Below are positions 22,260 through 32,410 of a stretch of 64,000 nucleotides of DNA, piece by piece (position 1 is the first letter of the stretch; every line of letters starts with the position of its first letter). The notes under the pieces are model-generated. The model saw only the letters and a list, made by a program, of their open reading frames with translations. It had not been told where the DNA came from and made no database searches. Made by a program: the position numbers and the translations under genes. The stretch is from Desmodus rotundus (lineage: Eukaryota; Chordata; Mammalia; Chiroptera; Phyllostomidae), in NCBI RefSeq assembly GCF_022682495.2, contig NC_071392.1, forward strand, positions 84,460,797 through 84,524,796, in the 5' to 3' direction.

Positions 22260-23575
22260 CTGATTTCTTCTGAGTGATTTATTTCTCTTAAAAGCTTACT
22301 TGAGAAATTCCATCTGTAATTCTTATTTTATAATTTGGTATACAGAGCTGTCATTGATAACATTTAAATAAGGACGTATGTTTTTTAAAGGGAGTAAAAA
22401 TCACTCATTTCCATCTTAGTTAAAACTCATTGAAAGATGTGTGCTTCCTAGAGGACCCTGATTGTGGCCACACCACCACCTGTTGGTGGCACAGTCTTCA
22501 CTTCAGACAAATATCTAAGGGAAACACAAACCACTTAGGGAGCAGCATTGCAAGAGAAAAACACTAAAGTTGCAGAATAAAAGCAATTACCCTGCGCCGA
22601 CATGAAACCCTATCTAATAGATCGGTGGGTCGTTCTGTATGGTATTATTTTTGCAAGATCATTTGTTGCCCCTTAGTTTTTCCATATTATACACATTAGG
22701 TGTCTCTGGTAGCTAAAAATGAAACTCACTGCTCCATCCCCCCAAATGGAAAGAAAGACAAGCTCTAAAAATTATATATACATATCTATATATCACTTGC
22801 AACCAAAAGATACTGAGTGAGGTCGACACCCAGAAACAAATATGCACCTTCACAACAAATCCACAAGTCAACATCGATGAGAAGGAAATGAATCTTCTAC
22901 TTTCTTCCTCGACCCAGAGCTGGGTTTGACCCTGTCTGGAGTTCTCAGTGAACAAGCTGGAGAGAGGGAGGCAAGCTGCTTGCTGGTTGCTGTTGCTATG
23001 GAAACTGGCAGAGACAAAAGGCCACAAAAATGAAGGAATAAGATGACATCTAAGGATTAAAAAACAAAACAAAATGGGTCTTGTTCCTTCCCCTCTCCCC
23101 ATTTTGCTACATGAACGTATTAAATGCTATGGTTAGCGAGACCAGAGGTGTGGGGCAGGCGATGTGCAGAAGGCAAAGGGACAAGGTTTTACCTTCTGTC
23201 TTGTGACTTATTTTAAATGCATACTCCAATTAAGGTTTTTCTCTTTAATTGCTCATCACCTCTCTTCTCCTCCCAAAGAAAAGAATCTACCCAGAAGACT
23301 AAAGGTAGCATGCCAATCTGTCATTTCTCACTAAGGAGAGAAATGAGGCTAGTTCTGCTCACAGAGGAAGATCTTTCTAACCAGAGGCCTGACTGCCTTC
23401 TGACTGGGGTGTTTTTATCTCCAGAGACAGAGGAGTGGCTGGTGCAGGGACTGAGAGGGCACAGGTGACCCCGGGCCCCGCCTACTCTGCTGTCTAGTGA
23501 GCCAGTGATTGATCCTTCCAGTCATTTGACTTAGGGGACATGGGGCTGAATTGCAGATGCGTCTTCTTTGTTATC
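22260..23575. other. unassigned, AT-rich, possible conserved noncoding DNA
   Basis: No repeat recognised. 22555-22720 is AT-rich yet retains CpGs (CTGCGCCGAC, ATCGGTGGGTCG) and has homeobox-like CAATTA and TAAT strings. This is only suggestive of constraint. Confidence 0.35.
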
Positions 23576-23619
23576 TACAATATATATTAAAATACATATA
23601 ATGATTTTAATAATATATA

Positions 23620-23815
23620 TACAGGATCTGGTGCAAATAACATCCCCTTTTTATTGCAAAATCATAAGCATGTGAGTCTGTAATGTAACAACATCACACT
23701 CAAGCACACCATATGACATTTTAGGTGAAATGTTCGAATTAAAACTATGTTATTAGACCCATATTATTACCCTACCAGCCACACTCAAGCAGGCATTACT
23801 TCTGCAGGACCGTGT
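23620..23815 (-). mobile_element. short TA-flanked DNA transposon (copy A)
   Basis: This is the reverse complement of the element at 50030-50241. Read on minus it runs 'CAGAAGTAATGCCTGC', 'GAGTGTGGCTGGTAGGGTAA', 'CACCTAAAATGTCATATGG', 'TGTGCTTGAGTGTGATG', 'GCTTATGATTTTGC', 'GTTATTTGCACCAGATCC' and ends TGTA. It is preceded by an AT-rich run and its other end merges into a (GT)n run. The TA at the end and the short inverted ends suggest a mariner-type MITE. Orientation is named relative to copy B. Confidence 0.88.
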
Positions 23816-23838
23816 GTGTGTGTGTGTGTGTGTGTGTG
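23812..23838. repeat. (GT)n microsatellite
   Basis: Thirteen or so uninterrupted GT units abutting the end of the MITE copy A, probably grown from its terminus. Confidence 0.95.
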
Positions 23839-24195
23839 ATATGCATAATTGCAGAGCTCCTGTCCTGAGACATTCCAGGAATCTTCCAATGTTTTTTCTC
23901 TACCCCATTGCACCACAGTCTGGGAAATTTCCTACATTTTGGGGTTCCAGTGACCTTGTGCCACTTAAGAAATTAGTCTGGACTTTTCCAGTGTCTTCTA
24001 GTAGACATGTATGAATTGCATCAGCAAACATGGTTGAAAAACAAACAATAGTTGAATAAAAGAGGAATAATAGATTTTTTTGGTGTCATTGGTTCCCACT
24101 CTCCTGTTATTGGATGAGAGAATCATTAGGCCAGTATTTCTCAAACTGTCATCCGAGAACCACCTCAGGCCAGATAGGTGGGGCCCTTTGTTAAA

Positions 24196-24433
24196 AATGC
24201 ATATTCAGCCCTGGCTGATGTGGCTCAGTGGATTGAGTGCTGGCCTGCTAACCAAAGGGTCGCTGGTTCGATTCCTGGTCAGGGCACATGCCTGGGTTGT
24301 GGGCCAGGTTCCCAGTAGGGGGGTGCGTGAGAGGCACCCACCCATTGATGTTTCTCTCCCTCTCTTTCTCCCTTCCTTCCCCTCTCTCTAAAAATATATA
24401 AATGAAATCTTTATAAAAAGCAATGCATATTCA
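24196..24433 (+). mobile_element. VES SINE (copy 3) with perfect 12-base duplication
   Basis: Body 24208-24421: GCCCTGGCTGATGTGGCTCAG head, the 'GGATTGAGTGCTGGCCTG' segment, the 'CAGGGCACATGCCTGGG' linker, a TC-rich tail and an A/T-rich end. It is flanked by a perfect duplication AATGCATATTCA at 24196-24207 and 24422-24433. It has kept an exact B-box sequence and is the least decayed of the five copies here, so probably the youngest. Confidence 0.96.
24221..24275 (+). promoter_or_regulatory. internal RNA polymerase III promoter of VES copy 3
   Basis: TGGCTCAGTGG (24221-24231) fits the tRNA A box and GGTTCGATTCC (24265-24275) is an exact match to the B-box consensus GGTTCGANNCC. Spacing is as in tRNA genes. 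In copies 2, 4 and 5 the B-box CG reads TG. Confidence 0.8.
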
Positions 24434-25217
24434 AAAGAGTTCATATTTGAGGAGCCCCTTCTCAGACCTTCCAAATGAGAATCTCTTGGGAAGGACCAAA
24501 TGAATCCATTTCCTTTGTAAATGCTTACTTTATCCTTAAAATGAAAGCACCACACTTTGAGAAGCACCGCCCTACACTTGACTGACATCACTGGACCAGA
24601 AAAGCCCCTTAAGGGGTCTGATTCATCCCTGTCCCACCCATCTCGCACTGCATCTGACAAGGCCACATGCGATAAACATGTGTTATGCTGAACTGAGCAA
24701 ATGAAACGAGACACCTCTGTGATCTCAGACTAGTCCTCGGGTTCTGACTCTGCATTTCCAAAGCCAGATGCCCCCTCAGAGATGCCTGGTTGGCACTCCC
24801 CAGACCCGGCTCTGGCCTATTGTTGGACTCACTGGCAGCCACAGAATCTAAGACCAGATTGGTGCCCAGGCTGCTGACCTTCCTGCAGCTGCCCGGCTCA
24901 GAGTCAGGCTAGACACAGGCGCAGCTGTGATGGGCAAACTTCCTGAAGCCTCTGTCCTGCTGTCCTTTGGAGACAACTGCGGGGCCAGCTGCCCAAGCCC
25001 ATGGGCTCCTGTCCTACCCAGAGTGTCCATGATCTTGGCCTGCGATGCCCAAACCTCCTTGGAAGCAAAGTAAATCTACATATTCATAGCACGGAGGACA
25101 AGATAGTTTGGATATAAATTGAAAATACAGAGAATGCTGGCTCCTCTCTTTATGCTGATCTAAAGTTCTGTTCTCTGGTGTCAATATGTAGTTGACGCTG
25201 CCTCATAGTGGCCATGT

Positions 25218-25235
25218 CAGCAGCAGCAGCAGCAG
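25218..25235. repeat. (CAG)6
   Basis: Six perfect CAG units. Not in a convincing coding frame. Confidence 0.95.
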
Positions 25236-26721
25236 CACCCCTGAACGTGGATTACCTCAGGTAATCTTCCGTGCTGTCCGGTTTTGTGGGTTCTGTTTCA
25301 CAGACCGGGACCCTGAGAGTCACCCGGGGTCATGGAGTTGGAGGTGCCGCTCCTGGTCTCTGATCCACGCCCCCCCCCCGTCCTGTGTCCCTTCACTCGA
25401 CTTCAGATGGTGTTTTAAGGGATCCAACTTGTATTGAATTCCACTCTATAATGGAGAGTCAGGATATTTTAGAAATTTTTGTATTATTTTGAAAAAGTTT
25501 TAATGTGATTTTAAAACTTTTTAAACCCATAGATTTTTTTAAAGTAATTCTTAGAAGGAAGATTAACATATAAAACCCATAAAGATGGACCCAGAAGGCC
25601 CAGCACCCCATCCTCTCAGGCCCCTGGAGACTCACAGGTTGATGTGAGAAGCACTGGATAATGTAACGCTTTCGGAACTTTGGGACTCAGAGGGCCCGGC
25701 TCTGAGCCGTGGCTCTGCCAGGAGCCGGCTCTGAGGCCTGCAGCAAGTCGGCCGGCTCTCCAGTGTTCTCACTTGTGAAGATGGACGAGGGTCCTGCCAC
25801 ATCTCTGATTATGACCCGGTTGTTGATTAATAAACTTGAACTAATGGCTAACAAATCCAGTAAAGAAACAGGCTCTGCTTTTATGAAGAGATTGAAGCTA
25901 GTCACAATGAACACGTTGCATACAAATGTGTGATAAAAACGAACTTGGAAACGATGAGGCCCTAAAGTAAAAGGTTACAGAGGTGTTCTCATTTCTATTA
26001 GTATTTTGCTTTGGACCCTCTTGCCCCACCCATTTCCCATTTATAGATGGAACATAGCTATGTTTCAAATGAGCCTGGTCAAGTTGGCACAAATTCATTG
26101 TCAGTAGTGCCTGGAATTAATAATAGGTTATTTATCAGAATCCCCACATTTACAAATATGTTTAGAGAGGAAGCTGAAAGTTCTATAATACAATTATTAA
26201 GTCCAAATATCGACGATTCGGGATTGGCAGTAAAGATTGTTTGGAGAGATTCTGGGGAGGTAGGATATCGCCTGTCACCTTCCTTCTGTTTTCTGTCCTC
26301 ACTGCTGCAGTTGTTGGCCTCCTCCTTTGCCAAGACGCAGTGAAGAGGACACTGTTACAGTGAATGACAGTTACCTCAGCATAAGCTGTGGGGTGTGCCT
26401 TAGGGTCATGTTATCCTTTTTGTATTCAGTTGTTAGGTGCTTTTTGTCCTTGTCCTCACCAGGTGTGGTTTGATGGGCAGATGGTCAGTGTTTCATAGGA
26501 AATGCAAAATGAGATCTGATGTGGCCAGGAAACTGATATTTATTTTGCAAAGAAAAGAAAAAATTTGAAGAGGTAGGGTGTAATTAATTACTAAGACAAA
26601 CTATAAATGATTACTTAAAGTATGTGTAATGATTGTTTTATATTAACCACCACTTTTAACCTTACATGGGCACTTTTAATCTTTGAGTTCATCAATCAAG
26701 ACCTGCAATTTGGGTTTCCTG

Positions 26722-26735
26722 CCAGCAGGGGGTGG
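26722..26735 (+). promoter_or_regulatory. CTCF-like motif
   Basis: CCAGCAGGGGGTGG differs at one core position from the CTCF core CCASYAGRKGGC. One motif match in 64 kb is expected by chance often enough that occupancy is not implied. Confidence 0.25.
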
Positions 26736-27332
26736 AAGATAAGCTCACTTGGTTTTGTGGCATGTGGACCAGCTCTCACCTATGAAATGTTTATGCATTT
26801 ATTTTAGTGAAAGGTAACTCTTCACAAAAATAGATGATATGGTAAATCATACTGTTAGACAATCAGTTAAAGAAACGCTTAAAAAAATCAGAGAAACACT
26901 AAAAAGAAAGACCTAAGCATACTTTGGCACCCTTTTCAATAGTTCTTTGGTGTTACCCATCTACCCCAGTTTTATCACCATACTTCCTTTTTTCCTGATT
27001 TATGTAAAACGTCACCTGGAAGATCAGTGCCTCTTAAGACAGTTCCCACCCCCAGGGCTTGACTCACCACTAGCTTTGTGTAGGGATCCTGGTTTATTAG
27101 CACCTTGTGAGGAGGAATCATGTGTCTTTATATGTGTTTCCTCCCTGTCCTCCCTCCAGCCCCCCAAGATGAAGGCCCTGGGTATCTCTGTGTACATTCT
27201 GCCACCCATAATTACATTTTTTCTATTAGGAAGTAAATTTCTATTACAAAATAAATTACTCATAAAGAAGAGAGAGATGTCTCCTGCCCCAATAGGGATT
27301 TTCTAGACCAGGTTCTACCTAGGTTTCCCATG

Positions 27333-27527
27333 GCCCTGGCTGGGTAGCTCAGTTGGTTAGAGCATCATCCTGATATGCCAAGGTTGAAACCAAAGTTGTG
27401 GGTTTGATCCCTGGTTGGGGCACATACAATAATCAACCAACGATTGTGTAGATAAGTGGAACAACAAATTGATGTTTCTCCTCTCTCTCTCTCTCTCTCT
27501 CTTGCAAATCAATTAAACTTAAAAACA
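27333..27527 (+). mobile_element. VES SINE (copy 4)
   Basis: GCCCTGGCTGGGTAGCTCAG head, 'GAGCATCATCCTGATATGCC', a decayed B box (GGGTTTGATCCC), 'AAGTGGAACAACAAATTGATG' and a (CT)n tail ending in 'AATCAATTAAACTTAAAAAC'. It has an extra 'GAAACCAAAGTTG' segment relative to copy 1. No target duplication seen. Confidence 0.92.
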
Positions 27528-27529
27528 AG

Positions 27530-28745
27530 AGGAATAATTTTTTTAAAAAGAACGTTAAATATTAAAAACAAGCATGGAATGGAGGAGTCACGACAGGTGC
27601 AGATCCCAGAGCTAGGCTGCAAGATGAGGCTGCTCCCTTGGACGTCCTTCCGGGCTCTGTCACGTTGGAGATCCCCGTGCAGTTTCTCAGGTGCCCAGCA
27701 GAGTCCGATTTTCCTTCCATGTGGGAAGAGACACTGTTTGTTTAGTGCAACAGCAGATGACACAATTCGTTTGTGTTGAGGAGCCACTTGTGCAAAAACA
27801 GTTGTCATTAAGGACCAGCATCCCGCTCCGTGCAGCAAGAGGCGCATATCCGAGAGCCATGGTAACGGGAGGCCTGTGGGGCCGGCAGGTTCATGGTCCT
27901 TGTGCGGCCCATCCACTCTCTGCTCTTTGCATGGAGTCTGGTACGTGCACCAGGCTGATGTATCCTGTCTCTCACTCCCCACCTTTCCTCCTCTACCTTC
28001 TCCCTCCACCCCATTCCTGCCACCTCCCCTCGCCCTTCCTGACGGCCACCCCCTACTGCACCACCCCTGCCAACAGTGAGTCCTGTGCATAGTGATTGCA
28101 GCCCAGGGACAGACCACCCCCACCATCTTGCTGTGTCACAGTTGTTGCCTAGGAAAGATGATTTCACAAACAGCCTTAAAACCTCTCAAAATTTAATTTC
28201 GAAAGGTCCGCATCTAATTACCACAGAACTTTTAAAAACAGCTTTCACCCTAGTTGGAGAAGAATTTTAAAAGATCTTGCTGCATTTAGCAACAAGCTAC
28301 ATGTTCTGTTGCTTCCTCTTGAGATTTTTATTAAGTGGGTGTTTTTATTTATTTTCATTTTTTTATCTTCGCTAAAATGTTGGCTTTTTGCCATAGTGGG
28401 TGTTTTTTCTGCTTGTTGTTGTTTATTTGTTCCTAAACTGTGCTGTTATTTTGTTTTACTCTATGAGTAAGATTACAAAATCAATGAACCAAGGCTGCCT
28501 CTGTAATGAAACCCAAGCTGCGTCAAAGTTTTCTACGGTCACGTCTGAAGAAACCAAGTATTCTACTGCATTTCAGACGTGCATGTGATGGGCAGTGGGC
28601 CCGTGGTTCTTTACAGGGCACTGGGCTTTTCAAGAATCACATTCTGACTGAGGAGTCAAGTATTAGAAGAAAGAATGTTTTCTGGAAGGAAGAGACCCTC
28701 CCTGGGCCATCTTGGCAAATTGTAATTTGGGAGAGAGCAGCCTGA
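27530..28745. other. unassigned stretch
   Basis: A 205-codon minus-strand frame (28126-27509) is the longest non-repeat frame nearby, but its end runs into the VES tail and an A/T-rich tract and it has no domain. I see no gene here. Confidence 0.45.
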
Positions 28746-28802
28746 AATTAGTTAATCTAATTTAGACTGTGAGAAAAATGCAGCCATTTCAGAAAGAGCG
28801 TG

Positions 28803-29074
28803 GATAATTTCAGCCTGAAAGCAAATTTTAACTGACAAGACTATCTCCAGCCTTGTTAGGCTAATGAAAACTTAACTAGGTTACAAAGAAATAAGAATGT
28901 GAGAGTTTGAAATGGACCTGTGGAGAAAGGGGGCAATTTCAGATAATGGGTCTTATTTTGGGTGGAAGGCGGGTTTTGTCTGGAAAAGAATAGCTTTAGC
29001 CTAGTTAAGATAATGAAGCCTTAACTAGGTTACAAAGCCATCAGTGCGTGAGTGAACAGAATCAAGGAACCTGT
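28803..29074. repeat. degenerate tandem duplication, period about 149
   Basis: Unit A (28803-28921) and unit B (28932-29074) share collinear pieces: AATTTCAG, a CCTTGTTAGGCTAATGA / CCTAGTTAAGATAATGA pair, an identical 17-mer TTAACTAGGTTACAAAG (28872 and 29021) and a final ACCTGT. The order and spacing argue for duplication followed by decay. It could be part of an unrecognised LTR or MITE family. Confidence 0.75.
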
Positions 29075-29599
29075 CAGAATCCTGTTAAGAGAATGACAGG
29101 CTGGGTACCAGGGCTGTGGTACCGTTGATTGACAGACCGTGATTCATCCCACTTGACTGACATTTGGGCAAAGGGAACAGATCTACAAATGATAGCTTGA
29201 ATATATTTTGTAATTTTTTCATCAGACTCTTCTTACTCACTTCATTGCATAGTTCCTTGATATTATTGGCTCATAGATAATAAAAAATTTAGCTTTTATT
29301 TATAAACCAGTAGTGTCCTGTATTTTTTAGGTATTCTATTTCTGATTGATCGTTTTTCTGTATATTTAGCCTGCTCAAATTTTAGATTGCCAAAAAATAT
29401 TATATGTTTTCAAATATAAATTACTCCTGGGGCCTGTTTTAACTTCTCTTTGGTGAACCTACAGTCTTTGGATAGAACAAGTGACCGATGGGCCGTGCTA
29501 CAACAGACATCCTATAGGAGCAGCTAGACAGGAAAGGGACCCAGACACAGGTTAGACTGGGCTCCAGAAACACAGAAGCGGACACGGTCACATCCAGGC

Positions 29600-29840
29600 A
29601 TTCAACACATTCTGCTTTGAGCTCTCGCTGTGTTCTGGGCACTGCATGAGGTAGTTGGGCTATGACAGTGAGCACAACAGACAAGCATCTCCACCCTGGT
29701 GGAGCTTACATTCTAGTGACAGGAGACAGATAAGCAACAAACGAGTAAGTGGGTTGGTTACCTGGTAGGTCAGATGGCAACTGCTGTGGTAGAACAAAGG
29801 AAAAGTATGACAGGGTGAGGCTGTGGCAGGGCTGGTGGCA
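29600..29840 (-). mobile_element. L2 3' end, antisense
   Basis: 'TGTTCTGGGCACTGCATGAGG', 'CCACCCTGGTGGAGCTTAC' and 'ATTCTAGTGACAGGAGACAG' are reversed L2 landmarks in order. A second short L2/MIR-like end (TTTATTGAGCTCCTGCC) follows at about 29873-29915. Confidence 0.82.
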
Positions 29841-29929
29841 GGGGTGGGGCAGAGCACGGCGGCCCAATCGGCATTTATTGAGCTCCTGCCATTTGGAGAG
29901 CACTGGGGAAGAGTTCGTTTCCCCATCCT

Positions 29930-30185
29930 CCTGTCCATCCATTCATCTTTCCACCTATTTGTTCAGTCCATCTTTCCACACGTCTATCTACCCACCCATC
30001 TGTCCGTCCATCCATCCATCCATCTACCCACCTATTTGTTTAACCCAACTATCTACCCACCTATCCACCCATCATCCACCCACCCATCCATCCCCCCATC
30101 ATCCTCCCACCCATCCATCCCCCATCCATCCATACCCCATCCCCCCATCCTCCCATCCATCCATCCATCCGTCCATACACACACC
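29930..30185. repeat. degenerate (CCAT)n satellite
   Basis: About 250 bases of CCAT/CATC units with CACC and CCCC variants. Plus-strand frames of 177 and 132 codons here are serine/proline/histidine/isoleucine repeats and not genes. Adjacent to the L2 end, a common seed for such tracts. Confidence 0.92.
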
Positions 30186-30372
30186 TGTTTGTTCATCATC
30201 TCACCATTCCACACAATCTAAATGTCTGATTTCCTTCCATGTCATCTTTTGTGAAAATCTGAAAAATTTCCCAATTTCATGACCTTTTGAGCACCCCCTG
30301 ACTTCAGATCCTCAAACCAGGTAGTCCCAGATAGGAAACAAATACCATATTTTTCGGACTATAAGATGCACC

Positions 30373-31148
30373 GGAGAGAACCAAGATGGTGGCGTAGGTA
30401 GACACAATGCGCCTCCTTGCACAACCAGAACTGACAGAAAATCGAACGGCAAGGAAGTCCAACACCAAGAAGATAAAAAATAAACATTCATCCAGACCGG
30501 TAGGAGGGGCGGAGACGGGCAGCCAGGGTGGAGAGGACTCACGTTGCTGTGGCGGGACCAAGACTGGCGGAGTGTGGGACGAACGGGGCAGGCAGTCTGA
30601 CCACTAGCAGACCCTGCGGCCCCACATTCGCGCAGATAGGCTGAGAGGGCCAGACTCAGAGTGGCGGAGAGCGGGGCAGGCAGAACGGCGGGTAGCACCC
30701 CGCGGCCCTACATTTGCACACAGATAAACTGGGACAAACAGCGGGGAGCGAAGCAGACCGAGTAACCCAGGGCTCCAGCGGGGGGGAAATAAAGCCTCAA
30801 ACCTCTGATTGAAAACGCCCATGGGGGTTGGGGTGGCAGCAGGAGAGACTCCCAGCCTCACAGGAGAGGTCGTTGGAGAGACCCACAGAGGCCTAGGGCG
30901 TGCACAAGCCCACCCACTTGGGAACCAGCACCAGAGGGGCCCAGTTTGATTGTGGGTAGCGGAGTGAAAGATTGGAGTCTGGTGGGGAGTGGAGGGGGCG
31001 CCACTGCTCCCTCTCGGCCCCTCCCCCACATACAGCGTCACAGCACAGCAGCAACCAGCGTTACCCCGCCCCAGGGAACACCTAAGGCTCCGCCCCTTAA
31101 AGTAACAGACGCACCAAGACCAAAAAAAAAAAAAAAAAAAAGGCCCAA
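30373..31148 (+). promoter_or_regulatory. HAL1 5' UTR/promoter region
   Basis: GC-rich leader with repeated blocks (GGGGCAGGCAG, CACATTCGCGCAGATAG / CATTTGCACACAGATA) spaced about 100 bases apart near 30585 and 30680, the kind of monomer-like repetition seen in L1 promoters. It ends in a run of more than twenty A (31119-31141) immediately before the ORF1 start. It shares its first 65 bases with the element at 1-63. Confidence 0.7.
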
Positions 31149-31979
31149 ATGACAGAACACTTCAAAGCTCCAGAAAAAATACAACTAAGCGAGGAAGAGA
31201 TAGCCAACCTATCGGATGCACAGTTCAAAACACTGGTTATCAAGACACTCACAGAATTGGTTGAATCTGTTTGAAAACCAGATGAAAAAATGAAGCCTAT
31301 GCTAAGAGAAACAAAGGAAAATGTACAGGGAACCAATAGTGATGTGAAGGAAACTGGGACTCAAATCAACGGTGTGGACCAGAAGGAAGAAACAAACATC
31401 CAACCAGAAAAGAATGAAGAAACAAGAATTCGGAAAAATGAGGAGAGGCTTAGGAACCTCCAGGACATCTTGAAACGTTCCAACATCCGAATTATAGGGG
31501 TGCCAGAAGGAGAAGAGGAAGAACAAAAAATTGAAAACTTATTTGAACAAATAATGAAGGAGAACTTCCCTAATATGGCAAAGGAAATAGACTTCCAGGA
31601 AGTCCAGGAAGCTCAGAGAGTCCCAAAGAAGCTGGACCCAAGGAGGAACACACCAAGGCACATCATAATTCCATTAGCCAAGATGAAACAGAAGGAGAGA
31701 ATCTTAGAAGCAGCAAGAGAAAAGGACACAGTTACCTACAAAGGGGTTCCCATAAGACTGTCAGCTGATTTCTCCAAAGAGACCTTACAGGCAAGAAGGG
31801 GCTGGCAAGAAGTATTCCAAGTCATGAAAGGCAAGGACCTACATCCAAGATTACTCTATCCAGCGAAGCTTTCATTTAGAATGGAAGGGCAGATAAAGTG
31901 CTTCTCAGATAAGGTCAAGTTAAAGGAGTTCATCATCACCAAGCCCTTATTATATGAAATGTTAAAGGGAGTTACCTAA
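31149..31979 (+). pseudogene. L1 ORF1 (RNA-binding chaperone), one in-frame stop
   Basis: Family role: ORF1p trimerises and coats L1 RNA in the cytoplasm as a nucleic-acid chaperone for retrotransposition. The frame opens at ATG 31149 and ends at TAA 31977, 276 codons, against about 340 in human ORF1p, so the coiled coil is short. A single TGA at 31272-31274 (codon 42) breaks it; TGA is the decay product of a CpG-containing CGA arginine codon, which is an inference. Downstream of the stop the frame is open for 234 codons with another ATG at 31290. Visible parts: charged coiled-coil-like region (about 43-110), RRM start with NIRIIGVPEGE (112-122), RHIIIPLAK (170-178), and the C-terminal domain with YPAKLSF (237-243) and a final LLYEMLKG. 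There are no frameshifts. The preserved frame suggests a fairly recent insertion. Confidence 0.93.
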
Positions 31980-32359
31980 GAAAAAGAAGATAAATGATAT
32001 GAACAGTAAAAATGACAGCAAACTCACAGTTATTAATGACCACACCTAAAACAAAACAAGAGCAAACTAGGCAAACAACTAGAACAGGAACAGAACCATA
32101 GAGATGAAGATCACATGGAGGGTTGTAAATAGGGGAGTGGGAGGGGGAGGGGGGGAAAGGTACAGAGAATAAGTAGCATAGATGATAGGTGGAAAATAGA
32201 CAGGGGGAGGGTAAGAATAGTGTAGGAAATGTAGAAGCCAAAGAACTTATAAGTGTGACCCATGGACATGAATTATAGGGGGAGAATGTGGGAGGGAGGG
32301 GGTGGGCAGGTTGGAGTGGAGTGAGGGGGGGGAAATGGGACAATTGTAATAGCATAATC

Positions 32360-32410
32360 AATAAATATATTAAAAAAAAGAAACATTGTCCTAAAAAAAA
32401 AAAAGAAAAA
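32360..32410 (+). terminator. HAL1 polyadenylation signal and double A-tail
   Basis: AATAAA at 32360-32365 is followed by an 8-base A-run (32372-32379), then 13 non-A bases (GAAACATTGTCCT, 32380-32392), then a second A-run of about 12 plus 5. The 13-base insert between two A-runs looks like a very short 3' transduction or read-through from the source locus. Confidence 0.7.

Larger units (their letters stand above)
24131..24570 (+). mobile_element. MER5A-like hAT element, split by a SINE
   Basis: The left part (24131-24207) starts CAGTATTTCTCAAACTGTC and has 'AGAACCACCTCAGGCC' and 'TTGTTAAAAATGCATATTC'. The right part (24422-24570) has 'TTTGTAAATGCTTAC' and ends CACTTTGAGAAGCACCG, the inverse of the left end. 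The two parts are one element interrupted by VES copy 3, whose target site duplication is repeated at both breakpoints. Confidence 0.85.
24600..27325. other. unassigned stretch
   Basis: No gene seen in 2.7 kb. 25800-26250 is AT-rich with TAAT motifs and an open frame of 98 codons (26047-26343, +) of unknown meaning. Of note are a (CAG)6 run and a CTCF-like motif, listed separately. Confidence 0.4.

Noticed and set aside
24208..24421. tRNA gene suggested by A and B boxes
   Set aside because: The sequence does not fold into a tRNA past the head and has the VES tail and a target duplication, so it is a SINE.
27509..28126. 205-codon minus-strand frame, the longest outside repeats
   Set aside because: Its C-terminal part is read through A/T-rich DNA adjoining the VES tail, its middle is glycine/arginine-rich from a C/T tract, and no domain or splice context is visible.
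29930..30185. Possible CRISPR-like or minisatellite array
   Set aside because: There is no constant repeat with unique spacers; it is a simple tetranucleotide tract, and the genome is mammalian.
29749..30282. 177-codon and 132-codon plus frames rich in Ser, Pro, His and Ile
   Set aside because: They are translations of a degenerate CCAT tetranucleotide tract.
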